From the IMG/VR virus record IMGVR_UViG_3300025141_010569, positions 1-32,551 of that record: 32,551 nt of DNA; one strand, given 5' to 3'. A program made the position numbers and the translations under genes. Shown here piece by piece: positions 5,766 to 11,669 of the stretch. Within the stretch, counting starts at the first letter, position 1; each line of letters begins with the position of its first letter. Under the pieces are notes generated by a model that was not told the DNA's origin, ran no database searches, and was given only the letters and a program-made list of their open reading frames with translations. Origin of the DNA: a virus.

Positions 5766-6736
5766 CAGACGCAGAGCGGGCCGAATGGCTCAAGGGTCGC
5801 AAGACCTCGATCGGCGCTAGTGACGTGGGTGGCCTGCTTGGCCTCGCGGATCCTCGATGGTCAACGCCACTGAGCGTTTGGGAGTCGAAGATCTCAGACG
5901 AGGTTGACCCAACCGTCAGCGGTCCGGCCGCCATGGGCCTCGACCTTGAGCCCTACATCTTGGCGGCGCTCGCTGACCGTCTCAAGACTGAGGTGTACGA
6001 TGCCAGCGCAGAGCCGATCCGGCATCCCACGGTGCCGCTGGCCGTCAACCCTGACGCAATGGTCAAAGACCCTGAGACCGGTGAATGGTGCCCGTGTGAA
6101 GTCAAGTTCGCCACCGGGGATCAGCTGTCATCGTGGACGCTCGATCCCGCGCTAGGCTGGAACATGCTCCGATCGTGGCTCGCTGGTGGTGCTGACTTTC
6201 CGGCGCAGACCGTCATAGGCGGGTACTATTGCCAGATCCAAGCACAGATCCTCTGCACCGGCGCACCATACGGCTGGCTCGTGGGCGTGATCGGCGCTCG
6301 TGCCGGGTACATGCTGCGGCTGGGATACCCGGTGCCATCGCAGGCATGGCGGCAGATGAGGATAGAGCCCGATCCCGAAATGCACCGCACCATTGAGACG
6401 GCATGCGCTCGGTTCTGGGCTGACTACGTTGAGACACGGCAGCCGCCACCCACAGCCGGCAAGGCAGACCTTCGAGCGCTCAAGCGTGCGTACTGGCAGC
6501 ACACCAGCGGCAAGAAAATCGAGCGCCCTGACGGTGAGCCGTTTGCGCAAGCGCTTGAGGCATCCCGGCAAGCCATCAAGGCGCAAGAGACAGCCAAAGA
6601 CGAGGCAGAGGCCTGGCTACGTCGCATGCTAGGTGACGCGCAGACGGCAACCTGTGGCGAGTACAGGGTATCAGCCAAGACCACAAAGACAGGCAGCCGC
6701 CCGGTGAGGGTTGCCAAGATCAAGGCCAAGACATGA
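5762..6736 (+). CDS. YqaJ/lambda-exonuclease-type recombination nuclease
   Basis: A 324-aa 5'-3' double-strand DNA exonuclease that would produce the single strands used by the RecT partner. Family motifs are in order: GASDVGGLLGL at 18-28, MGLDLEPYI at 58-66 with Glu63, NPDAMV with Asp98, CEVKFA with Glu113 and Lys115 (the D-ExK metal site), and YYCQIQAQI at 155-163 with the conserved Gln. The C-terminal 80 residues are helical and basic. ATG 5762 overlaps the previous stop, and the stop overlaps recT by ATGA, so the pair should be made together. Confidence 0.9.
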   Translation: MTDAERAEWLKGRKTSIGASDVGGLLGLADPRWSTPLSVWESKISDEVDPTVSGPAAMGLDLEPYILAALADRLKTEVYDASAEPIRHPTVPLAVNPDAMVKDPETGEWCPCEVKFATGDQLSSWTLDPALGWNMLRSWLAGGADFPAQTVIGGYYCQIQAQILCTGAPYGWLVGVIGARAGYMLRLGYPVPSQAWRQMRIEPDPEMHRTIETACARFWADYVETRQPPPTAGKADLRALKRAYWQHTSGKKIERPDGEPFAQALEASRQAIKAQETAKDEAEAWLRRMLGDAQTATCGEYRVSAKTTKTGSRPVRVAKIKAKT

Positions 6737-7494
6737 GCAACGAGATCAGCATCACAGATTATATGCAACGCGGTGGCTGGCGGCAGCGGGTCAACGGTGC
6801 GCTGATGGGCGTGATGTCATGCGAAGCGTTTAACGCTGGCTGCCTCGCTGCCCTGGCCGATCCAAAGCTGCGGCAGTGCTCCGCCGAATCTCTTGGGCGT
6901 GCCTTTCTGACGTGTGCGTCCATGGGTCTTATGCCCGGCCCGCAGCAACTCGTGAGCCTGATCCCGCGTGGCGGGCAGGTCACCGTCATGCTTGGCTGGC
7001 GTGGCATTGCGTGTCTCTTTGCCCGGCTGCCGCAGGTTGCGCAGGTGTCTGCGGTGCTGGTGCACATCGACGACCCTTTGACCGTCGAGCCATTCCACCA
7101 CGAGCCGCACCCATACGATCGGGAGGTCACGAGCCCCGACAACTGCCGGGGCGGATACCTGCGGATCGAGTACACAGACGGGCGGACCACACGCCACCAC
7201 GTCAGCATCAGGAAGATCCTTGAGAACCGCAAAGCGGCGGGCAACTCAAGCGTCTGGCGCACCTACTTTGCGCCCATGGCGCTCAAGACCGTCTACCGTG
7301 ACGCGTGGGCACGGGCTGCCGTGGCCTTCGAGCCTGGCGCCCCACCGGCGCAGCACATCCTTAACGCTGAACTCCACGAGCGTGAGGCCAATGACGAGAA
7401 CCCGGCACGGGTGTCCGCGCCGAAACCGCAGAGCCCTGCCGCTGCGGCCATCTCGTATGATAAAAGAGAGCGGGCTGGTGACTCGTTGCCCTAG
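6733..7494 (+). CDS. recT: RecT-family single-strand annealing protein
   Basis: A 253-aa annealing recombinase partner of the exonuclease. The central signature runs from RAFLTCASMGLMPGPQQ through LIPRGGQVTVMLGWRG, LFARLP and, later, VWRTYFAPMALKTVYRDAWARA. These match the conserved RecT core (GL.P, IP...V, GWRG, M..KT..R). The C-terminus is a disordered Ala/Pro/Lys tail. It is coupled to the upstream exonuclease by a 4-base overlap and followed at once by a bidirectional terminator. It probably serves recombination-dependent replication and repair, and may drive mosaic exchange at the repeated elements near 9 kb. Confidence 0.9.
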   Translation: MSNEISITDYMQRGGWRQRVNGALMGVMSCEAFNAGCLAALADPKLRQCSAESLGRAFLTCASMGLMPGPQQLVSLIPRGGQVTVMLGWRGIACLFARLPQVAQVSAVLVHIDDPLTVEPFHHEPHPYDREVTSPDNCRGGYLRIEYTDGRTTRHHVSIRKILENRKAAGNSSVWRTYFAPMALKTVYRDAWARAAVAFEPGAPPAQHILNAELHEREANDENPARVSAPKPQSPAAAAISYDKRERAGDSLP

Positions 7495-7523
7495 CTAGTC
7501 GCCCCAGACCAGCCCGTAGCGGC

Positions 7524-7561
7524 GGGTGACGGGCTCGATTGATCGATCGGGCCCGTCACCC
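7524..7561. terminator. Strong bidirectional terminator between convergent units
   Basis: GGGTGACGGGC (7524-7534) pairs perfectly with GCCCGTCACCC (7551-7561). The 16-base middle section can itself fold (CGAT/ATCG). It lies just after recT and in front of the end of the leftward HTH gene. The stem is long and all-canonical but has no T run, so its strength is inferred from the stem. Confidence 0.7.
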
Positions 7562-7572
7562 TAGCCCTGGCG

Positions 7573-7620
7573 CAACAAAGCCCGCCCAGGCGGTGGCCGG
7601 CGGGCTGGTGGCTTTGCAGC
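7573..7620. repeat. Intergenic hairpin element R1 (diverged copy)
   Basis: A diverged relative of the repeated hairpin at 8824, 9203 and 9605: AAAGCCCGCC pairs with GGCGGGCT, followed by GGTGGCTTT. It sits at the 3' end of the HTH gene and back to back with the recT terminator, so it probably terminates the leftward accessory strip. Confidence 0.6.
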
Positions 7621-7635
7621 GATTAGGATCGGGCT

Positions 7636-7836
7636 CTAGTGCTTGTCCCGCCACCGCGATGCCATCGAGGCCACCAGCGTGCGTGCATCGAGGTCCGGCA
7701 GGGCTCTGAGCAGGTGATCCAGCTCGTTGATATTGGGCGACCGCAGACCGGTCAGCCAGTTGCTCACCCTTCGAGGTGACACGGTCACCAGCATGCGGTC
7801 AACGATGCTGGCCGGTTTTAGTGTGTTGCGATCCAT
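7636..7836 (-). CDS. Small Cro/XRE-like helix-turn-helix regulator (66 aa)
   Basis: ATG 7836 lies eight bases after GGGAGG, giving 66 aa; a GTG three codons upstream is possible. Residues 17-34 (VTVSPRRVSNWLTGLRSP) form a helix-turn-helix with the Asn-Trp-Leu-x-Gly-x-x-x-Pro pattern of Cro/XRE proteins, followed by helices NELDHLLRALPDLDART. The gene is alone between an operator-like palindrome (7863-7877) and terminator R1. It is the best candidate in the window to bind the four related palindromes and so repress itself, the replication/recombination promoter and the accessory strip. DNA binding is inferred. Confidence 0.7.
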   Translation of the reverse strand: MDRNTLKPASIVDRMLVTVSPRRVSNWLTGLRSPNINELDHLLRALPDLDARTLVASMASRWRDKH

Positions 7837-7862
7837 TGTGCTCACCTCCCTGGTGACCCTAC

Positions 7863-7877
7863 CACGCGTTGCGCGTC
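7863..7877. promoter_or_regulatory. Operator-like palindrome, site 2 (in front of HTH gene)
   Basis: CACGC-GTTGC-GCGTC on the plus strand, related to sites at 5278, 9966 and 9989 in both arms and spacer. It lies 27 bases upstream of the HTH start codon, in the short gap after the cysteine-cluster gene, which would allow autoregulation. Confidence 0.55.
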
Positions 7878-7887
7878 ACTAGCAGCC

Positions 7888-8322
7888 TCAAACACCTAGT
7901 GGCCACTCGAAGCCCGCAGCCACCCACGAGCGCGCCGCAGCGTTGAGCGTGAGGTGACCGTCAGGCAGACGCAGAAACGCGGGCATTGGCCCGATCTGCG
8001 CCAGCACACGCGCCAAGAGCCCAGGACCACGCCCAAGGGTTGCCGCGCCTGGCCTGGCCTCGTGCACCACCACAAACGGGCGATCGGCAACATCCTCGAC
8101 AAGCCAGACCACCAGCCCGGTTCGATCGGGCCGATCTTTGTTGGCGCCTACACCAAGCAACCACTGACACCGCGCACTAGAGCAAGGCGCTGGCCTGTCT
8201 GCGTAGATGGCGCACCCGCCATGCTTGCGCTGGTGCTGGCAATCCGACCAGCCGGCTGACCCGGTCTCAGGTATCGCAAGCACGTGGCAGCACGTAGAGC
8301 ATGGCCCGCAGCGGCGTGGCAT
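7888..8322 (-). CDS. YkgJ-like cysteine-cluster protein (CxxCxxCC)
   Basis: A 144-aa protein with ATG 8322 placed by a TAATG overlap with the upstream stop. It has the family signature C5-x2-C8-x2-C11-C12, then C28, GCAIYADRPAPC (C37 to C47) and C52-Q-W, the pattern of the YkgJ/UPF0153 zinc- or iron-binding family. The rest carries a hydrophobic sheet region (VVWLVEDVADRPFVVVH) and a helix. The biochemical role of this family is not established. In phages it occurs as an accessory gene; here it follows two other Cys-containing small proteins. Confidence 0.72.
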   Translation of the reverse strand: MPRRCGPCSTCCHVLAIPETGSAGWSDCQHQRKHGGCAIYADRPAPCSSARCQWLLGVGANKDRPDRTGLVVWLVEDVADRPFVVVHEARPGAATLGRGPGLLARVLAQIGPMPAFLRLPDGHLTLNAAARSWVAAGFEWPLGV

Positions 8323-8552
8323 TACTCGCACCCCCGAAAATCACACGCGTCATGCAACTCATCAAGGGCCTCAGCGATCCGTCCGGCTGCCCTGTGAAAC
8401 CATACAAAGCCCTGCGCGCCTCGCTCGCTCGTCGGTGCGTCCATCCTGATGTTGGCAGCGTGCAACAGCCGCCCGCAGTCACTGAGCAACTCAGCCACAC
8501 GCAGCGACCGGCAGCGCTCGCACCGTGCGTTATCGCAGTAGATGGCCGCCAT
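8322..8552 (-). CDS. Small Cys-containing hypothetical protein (76 aa)
   Basis: ATG 8552 overlaps the upstream stop (TGATG) and is preceded by GAGGTGGGG. The N-terminus has C6-x4-C11-x2-C14 followed by RSLR, possibly a small zinc site. The remainder is helical (LRVAELLSDCGRLLHAAN, AAGRIAEALDELHDACD), and two further Cys lie in the last ten residues. No family is recognised. Tight overlaps on both sides put it in one unit with the cysteine-cluster gene. Confidence 0.62.
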   Translation of the reverse strand: MAAIYCDNARCERCRSLRVAELLSDCGRLLHAANIRMDAPTSERGAQGFVWFHRAAGRIAEALDELHDACDFRGCE

Positions 8553-8785
8553 CACCCCACCTCAACATCACGGTCGCGAAACGGCAGCACCAGCCGCACG
8601 GCCCATGACGTCATGGCGTCTGTGCGCCCGCACTCATCGCATGCCTCGTCATCGTCGCTCACGAGTTCAAGCCATGCGCCCCGCGTATCGATGCCAAACT
8701 CGCGCCCGATCAGCGTGGACAGGGCCTCGGCTGTGATCTGGTACTGCCGGTGCTCTGACACCTTCAACTTGGCCTTGCTGCTCAT
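8552..8785 (-). CDS. Small hypothetical protein with CxxC (77 aa)
   Basis: ATG 8785 follows a GGTGAGAGG leader of the same type as the neighbouring cassettes. The N-terminal half (MSSKAKLKVSEHRQYQITAE) precedes a helix ALSTLIGREFGI. A CDEC pair sits in an acidic loop (DDDEACDECGR), and the C-terminus is a strand (SWAVRLVLPFRDRDVEV). I do not recognise it. It follows hairpin element R2, so it starts the last accessory unit before the HTH gene. Confidence 0.6.
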   Translation of the reverse strand: MSSKAKLKVSEHRQYQITAEALSTLIGREFGIDTRGAWLELVSDDDEACDECGRTDAMTSWAVRLVLPFRDRDVEVG

Positions 8786-8823
8786 CCTCTCACCCCGCTT
8801 GAACCCGTCGCCCCATGCGCCGG

Positions 8824-8874
8824 CACCCAGAAAGCCCGCTCAGGCAGTGCCTGGCGGGCTGGTGGGCTTGGTGG
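8824..8874. repeat. Intergenic hairpin/leader element R2
   Basis: A 51-bp copy of the cassette joint. It differs from R3 and R4 at a few bases in the hairpin, with the stem kept (AGCCCGCTCAGGC pairs with GCCTGGCGGGCT). It lies between the 94-aa and 77-aa genes. Confidence 0.75.
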
Positions 8875-8882
8875 TGGTGTGG

Positions 8883-9167
8883 CTAGTAGCCGCAGTTGTC
8901 GATCTTGAACAGTGCGCGGATCCGGTCGAGTTGGATCCACTTCTCAGCCAGCACCGCGTCAATGTCTGCGTCAGTCAATGTCGGGATCTGCATCTGCGTG
9001 CCGTACTCGTCCTCGTACCAGCCCTCACTGTCTGCAACGTCATTGAAGATATCTATCACCACGTCGTTGCCCGTGGGCGCCGTTCCGTTGAACAGCGCTG
9101 CAACGCGGGCCAGCGTCTTGACCCGGCTGCGGCTCAGTTGCGTGGTGGTCTTGGTCTGCCCTTCCAT
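8883..9167 (-). CDS. Accessory cassette gene, hypothetical (94 aa)
   Basis: ATG 9167 is preceded by GGGAGTGAGACG; the frame is open to 9197, but that part is the repeated leader. The N-terminus is basic (LSRSRVKTLARVAALFNG) and helical. The middle and C-terminus are acidic (DVVIDIFNDVADSEGWYEDEYG, LTDADIDAVLAEKW). No family is recognised. Flanked by repeat elements R3 upstream and R2 downstream, it forms a self-contained cassette. Confidence 0.62.
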   Translation of the reverse strand: MEGQTKTTTQLSRSRVKTLARVAALFNGTAPTGNDVVIDIFNDVADSEGWYEDEYGTQMQIPTLTDADIDAVLAEKWIQLDRIRALFKIDNCGY

Positions 9168-9202
9168 CGTCTCACTCCCTAGCCGCCCCAGCGGCAACCT
9201 GT

Positions 9203-9256
9203 TTGCACCCAGAAAGCCCGCACAGGCTAGGCCTGGCGGGCTGGTGGGCTTGGTGG
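9203..9256. repeat. Intergenic hairpin/leader element R3
   Basis: Fifty-four bases identical to R4 (9605-9658). The hairpin is AGCCCGC-A-CAGGC, loop TAG, then GCCTG-GCGGGCT (9215-9242): 12 pairs with one bulged A. The similarity continues at the left into a GCCGC/GCGGC mini-hairpin and the ribosome site of the following leftward gene. It works as the end of one gene and the leader of the next. Confidence 0.85.
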
Positions 9257-9266
9257 CGCCTGCGCG

Positions 9267-9569
9267 CTATGCGCGCCACACGCCATCGTGGCCCGGCTCG
9301 CGGTGGCACGCGTCATGGTGATCCCACTCGTCAACACCCTCTGCGATCAAGTGGGCTGCCGCCTGCTCATCGTCCAGCAGCATAAAGCGGGCGCACTCTG
9401 CGTCGCTCATACAGTAAGCCAACGCGCCCCCGTCCATCATGCGATCCATCCGGCGGGCTGTGAGCCACAAGAGGTGGCACCAGTCGATCTTGCGACCGCG
9501 AAGCCGCTGGCCCGTGTGGAAAGCCTGCACAATGGCCTCTCGCTCAGTCTGTGTAGTGCCGTCGCTCAT
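9267..9569 (-). CDS. Accessory cassette gene, hypothetical (100 aa)
   Basis: ATG 9569 follows GGGAGTTGAGAGG at good spacing. The protein is helical and rich in Asp, His, Met and Cys (TEREAIVQAFHTGQRLRGRK, MSDAECARFMLLDDEQAAAHL, DEWDHHDACHREPGH). The His/Cys-rich C-terminus might bind metal. No family is recognised. It lies between R4 and R3 and shares their leader, as the other cassettes do. Confidence 0.62.
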   Translation of the reverse strand: MSDGTTQTEREAIVQAFHTGQRLRGRKIDWCHLLWLTARRMDRMMDGGALAYCMSDAECARFMLLDDEQAAAHLIAEGVDEWDHHDACHREPGHDGVWRA

Positions 9570-9604
9570 CCTCTCAACTCCCTGCCGCCCCAGCGGCATC
9601 ATGG

Positions 9605-9658
9605 TTGCACCCAGAAAGCCCGCACAGGCTAGGCCTGGCGGGCTGGTGGGCTTGGTGG
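9605..9658. repeat. Intergenic hairpin/leader element R4
   Basis: Identical to R3 over 54 bases, with further similarity upstream at the mini-hairpin and ribosome site. It ends the 82-aa gene and leads into the 100-aa gene. Confidence 0.85.
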
Positions 9659-9667
9659 GTGGTGCGG

Positions 9668-9916
9668 CTAGAACGGGCGACCGCAGGGCATGAGGCCAGC
9701 CCGCAAGAATGACAGCCGCTCACACTCATCCTGCCAGCCGTCAGACCACGCCTGCTCTGCTGCGTCCCTGTCCGCGCATGGTGGGCAGAATCGCCCAAAC
9801 AGGCGCCGCCATGCCGCGTGATCGTGTCGCCCGTCATGCTTGATCCCTAGCCCCTTGCGGCGGCACCTTGCGCCGTCGTCATAGGCTGCTACCTCAATGC
9901 GGCCCTGCCGTGTCAT
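9668..9916 (-). CDS. First accessory cassette gene, Cys-containing hypothetical (82 aa)
   Basis: ATG 9916 is preceded by GGAGGCGAGACG. The protein has Cys at RCRRKG, a FCPPCADRDAAEQAWSDGWQDEC stretch and a C-terminal PCGRPF. The C-P-(x)n-W-x-x-GW-x-x pattern faintly recalls ribosome modulation factor-like small proteins, but this is weak. It is the first gene of the accessory strip, behind a promoter region with two operator-like palindromes. Confidence 0.58.
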   Translation of the reverse strand: MTRQGRIEVAAYDDGARCRRKGLGIKHDGRHDHAAWRRLFGRFCPPCADRDAAEQAWSDGWQDECERLSFLRAGLMPCGRPF

Positions 9917-9952
9917 CGTCTCGCCTCCGGTGTGGTTCTTTCCCATGTCCAA

Positions 9953-9982
9953 AGACTAAGCGAACGACGCACACCGCGTCAA
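9953..9982 (-). promoter_or_regulatory. Candidate leftward promoter of the accessory strip
   Basis: On the minus strand, TTGACG (9982-9977) and TAGTCT (9958-9953) are separated by 18 bases, about 40 bases before ATG 9916. The -35 lies inside operator-like site 3a, so bound protein would block polymerase. The -10 is only a partial match. Confidence 0.4.
9966..9980. promoter_or_regulatory. Operator-like palindrome, site 3a
   Basis: GACGC-ACACC-GCGTC has perfect 5-bp arms. On the minus strand the spacer is GGTGT. Its centre is 24 bases from that of site 3b, and it overlaps the candidate -35 of the accessory strip. Confidence 0.65.
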
Positions 9983-9988
9983 CGTACA

Positions 9989-10005
9989 TGACGCACAAAG
10001 CGTCA
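9989..10005. promoter_or_regulatory. Operator-like palindrome, site 3b
   Basis: TGACGCACAAAGCGTCA has perfect 6-bp arms around a 5-base spacer, the most symmetric of the four sites. Paired with site 3a, it suggests cooperative binding upstream of the accessory strip. Confidence 0.65.
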
Positions 10006-10040
10006 GAACGACACGCAGTCAAGCGATCAGCACAGACGCT

Positions 10041-10250
10041 TTACGCGCTGCCCCACTCCGGCACGAGCACCAGAAACGTGCGGTTCGGATCGTCTGGATC
10101 GCCCTCGACGATGGTGACGAGGCTGCGGGGTTGGGTCGTCAGCAAGACGTCCGCGATCACCTCATCAAGGGATCCGTATACCTCTGACCAGTAACGCTCA
10201 GGGCTCGATCTCAACGTCAACGCCAGGCCCGATCGTGATCTCGCCTTCAT
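10041..10250 (-). CDS. Small hypothetical protein (up to 69 aa)
   Basis: The confident part is YWSEVYGSLDEVIADVLL onward, with a strand-like VTIVEGDPDDPNRTFLVLVPEWG C-terminus. The start is uncertain: ATG 10250 lacks a clear ribosome site and overlaps the upstream gene by 53 bases, and a start nearer 10220 is possible. No family is recognised. It is the last gene of the lysis/methyltransferase block before the operator region at 9.95 kb. Confidence 0.55.
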   Translation of the reverse strand: MKARSRSGLALTLRSSPERYWSEVYGSLDEVIADVLLTTQPRSLVTIVEGDPDDPNRTFLVLVPEWGSA

Positions 10251-10437
10251 CGATAAACACCCGATCGGCTCTGAGCTTTGCCAGGGTCTCAGCCAACTTC
10301 ACGATCCCGATCGCACCTATGGCGTCGGCCGCGTCATCGAACCGCAGATCACCGGACATCTTGCCCAGGCTACGCAGGAAGCCGGGCACGAGGCTGGCCC
10401 ATTCGGCTGCGTCTTTTCCGTCGTCACTCAGAGCCAT
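10198..10437 (-). CDS. Small hypothetical protein (79 aa)
   Basis: ATG 10437 lies inside the last codons of the methyltransferase (14-base overlap); the ribosome site is weak, and a TTG at 10473 behind GGAAAGG is an alternative. The protein is helical in the first 60 residues (DDGKDAAEWASLVPGFLRSLGKMSG, IGIVKLAETLAKLRADRVF) and ends with an acidic strand region (DEGEITIGPGVDVEIEP). No family is recognised. Confidence 0.58.
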   Translation of the reverse strand: MALSDDGKDAAEWASLVPGFLRSLGKMSGDLRFDDAADAIGAIGIVKLAETLAKLRADRVFIDEGEITIGPGVDVEIEP

Positions 10438-11065
10438 GACAGGCCCCGGGTAGCCAAAAGGGATCGCAATCAAAGCCTTTCCAGGAGTGGCCCAAAGACA
10501 GCGACGCGGGTCGGCTCGCGCCGCTTCCGCAGAAGGGATCGACGACTAATCCGGTCGGGATGCGTTGCAAGATATGGGACCAAAGCGCGACCGGCTTCTC
10601 GTAAGGATGCGAGCGCTTCGACGGGCATTCAGCGTTGACCCAATTTCTAATCGCGGCGCGGTCGATAGCGAGAGGGGTCCCCTTCGCGAAGATCAAGACC
10701 GGATCCCAGGCTCCGCGGAATAGCCCACCCGTCCCCGGGCGGTTACGTGTCCACGCGATGGTGGTCGCGAGACGCAGACCGGACGTCGATCCGAGATAGG
10801 CGACATCCGGAAAGCGGCGCCAGTCACAAACGACCGCAGCGATCCCGCCATCGCGGAGGATGCGTCTCGTCTCGCGTAGCGTCTCGACGAATAGACGGTA
10901 GGGACTTCCGCTCGTCCCCGCTGCTCCGTCGTCTCGACCTCTCACGGAGTTAGGTGTCATCGAATAAGGAGGATCCAAGATCACACAAGCGACCGAGCTC
11001 GATTCGATCGTCGCCAGCCAATCGGGGGCCGACAACGGGTGAAGCAGGTCGAGCGCAGTCGCCAT
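10424..11065 (-). CDS. Beta-class DNA methyltransferase (DPPY...DPFCGSG)
   Basis: A 213-aa amino-methyltransferase, the third in this genome. Motif IV DPPY is at 31-34, and the SAM motif DPFCGSG is at 176-182 near the C-terminus, giving beta-class order. SHPYEKPVALWSHIL and LRETRRILRDGGIAAVVCDWRR match the family core. It is compact, with little room for a separate target domain. ATG 11065 (GAGGG, six bases) is preferred over GTG 11068, which forms GTGA with the upstream stop. Codon use in this and the next two upstream genes differs from the endolysin, suggesting separate acquisition. Confidence 0.85.
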   Translation of the reverse strand: MATALDLLHPLSAPDWLATIESSSVACVILDPPYSMTPNSVRGRDDGAAGTSGSPYRLFVETLRETRRILRDGGIAAVVCDWRRFPDVAYLGSTSGLRLATTIAWTRNRPGTGGLFRGAWDPVLIFAKGTPLAIDRAAIRNWVNAECPSKRSHPYEKPVALWSHILQRIPTGLVVDPFCGSGASRPASLSLGHSWKGFDCDPFWLPGACHGSE

Positions 11066-11538
11066 CACTTACCCTCGCAGAGAGCCGCGCGGACCTTCGG
11101 GCCGACCTTCAACGGGTCCGCGTCCTTGATACAGATAATCGAGACCTCCGGATCCCCGTCTCCGTAGACGGTGAGCTTGGTTCCACAGTCCGCCTTCTCG
11201 AGCGACCATCCGCCCGACTTCAGATGATAGTTCGCTCCGCACCCTCCGAAGGTCATGATCAGGAGGATACCGAGCGCGCCGACCAGGGGGATCAACGCGA
11301 CGGCGGCGAACCCCTTCTCCTCCGACGGGGGATTCTCGTCGGGTGCTGGAGCGAGGGATCGGTTCACGAACCGGATCGCCGCCATCGCGAGAGGGAGGAG
11401 GACCGCGGTCGCCATCGCGCCGACGACCTCCGGCGTGAGCTCATAGTGTCCGCCAAAATGCATGAGCAACGCGACGACTCCGGAGAGCCACGTACCGACC
11501 TCGGCCGGGTCTGCGATCTTCGAGTGTATCTTCTTCAT
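11065..11538 (-). CDS. Membrane protein of the lysis block, holin or spanin candidate (157 aa)
   Basis: Three hydrophobic segments are visible: about 15-32 (VGTWLSGVVALLMHFGG), 39-59 (VVGAMATAVLLPLAMAAIRFV) and 76-98 (GFAAVALIPLVGALGILLIMT). The third ends in FGGCGANYH, which resembles a lipobox-like Cys. A soluble Cys-containing tail follows. Position two genes after the endolysin suggests a holin or a spanin-like component; the family is not recognised. Val is encoded by GTC in 12 of 13 cases, unlike the neighbouring endolysin. ATG 11538 overlaps the 44-aa gene stop by ATGA. Confidence 0.6.
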   Translation of the reverse strand: MKKIHSKIADPAEVGTWLSGVVALLMHFGGHYELTPEVVGAMATAVLLPLAMAAIRFVNRSLAPAPDENPPSEEKGFAAVALIPLVGALGILLIMTFGGCGANYHLKSGGWSLEKADCGTKLTVYGDGDPEVSIICIKDADPLKVGPKVRAALCEGK

Positions 11539-11669
11539 TTGCTACCCTTCTCGGTCATGGCGCGGAGCTCCGCGGTAACTTGCTCGAGAGCGCGGAGACC
11601 TTGATCGGTCCGCTCGATGACCGCGATCTCAGGGTGATCGATCGCTTGGCTGTGTATTTTCGGGCTCAT
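11535..11669 (-). CDS. Very small coiled protein of the lysis block (44 aa)
   Basis: A short gene with strong translation signals: GGAGG seven bases before ATG 11669, and ATGA overlaps with both neighbours. The product is hydrophilic and helical (ERTDQGLRALEQVTAELRAM) and has no membrane segment. Its place between two membrane proteins of the lysis block suggests an accessory or regulatory peptide. No family is recognised. Confidence 0.65.
   Translation of the reverse strand: MSPKIHSQAIDHPEIAVIERTDQGLRALEQVTAELRAMTEKGSK

Noticed and set aside
7775-7789. Palindrome GGTGACACGGTCACC inside the HTH gene
   Set aside because: It lies in coding sequence and does not match the operator family. A similar GGTGACC at 7852 hints at a second site type, but two partial matches are too few.
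8301-9182. Plus-strand open frame of 293 codons across the accessory strip
   Set aside because: It runs through the hairpin element and opposite several well-started leftward genes, and its composition is not protein-like.
8824-9658. CRISPR-like array
   Set aside because: The repeats are spaced by whole genes of different sequence, not by short uniform spacers, and no cas gene is present.
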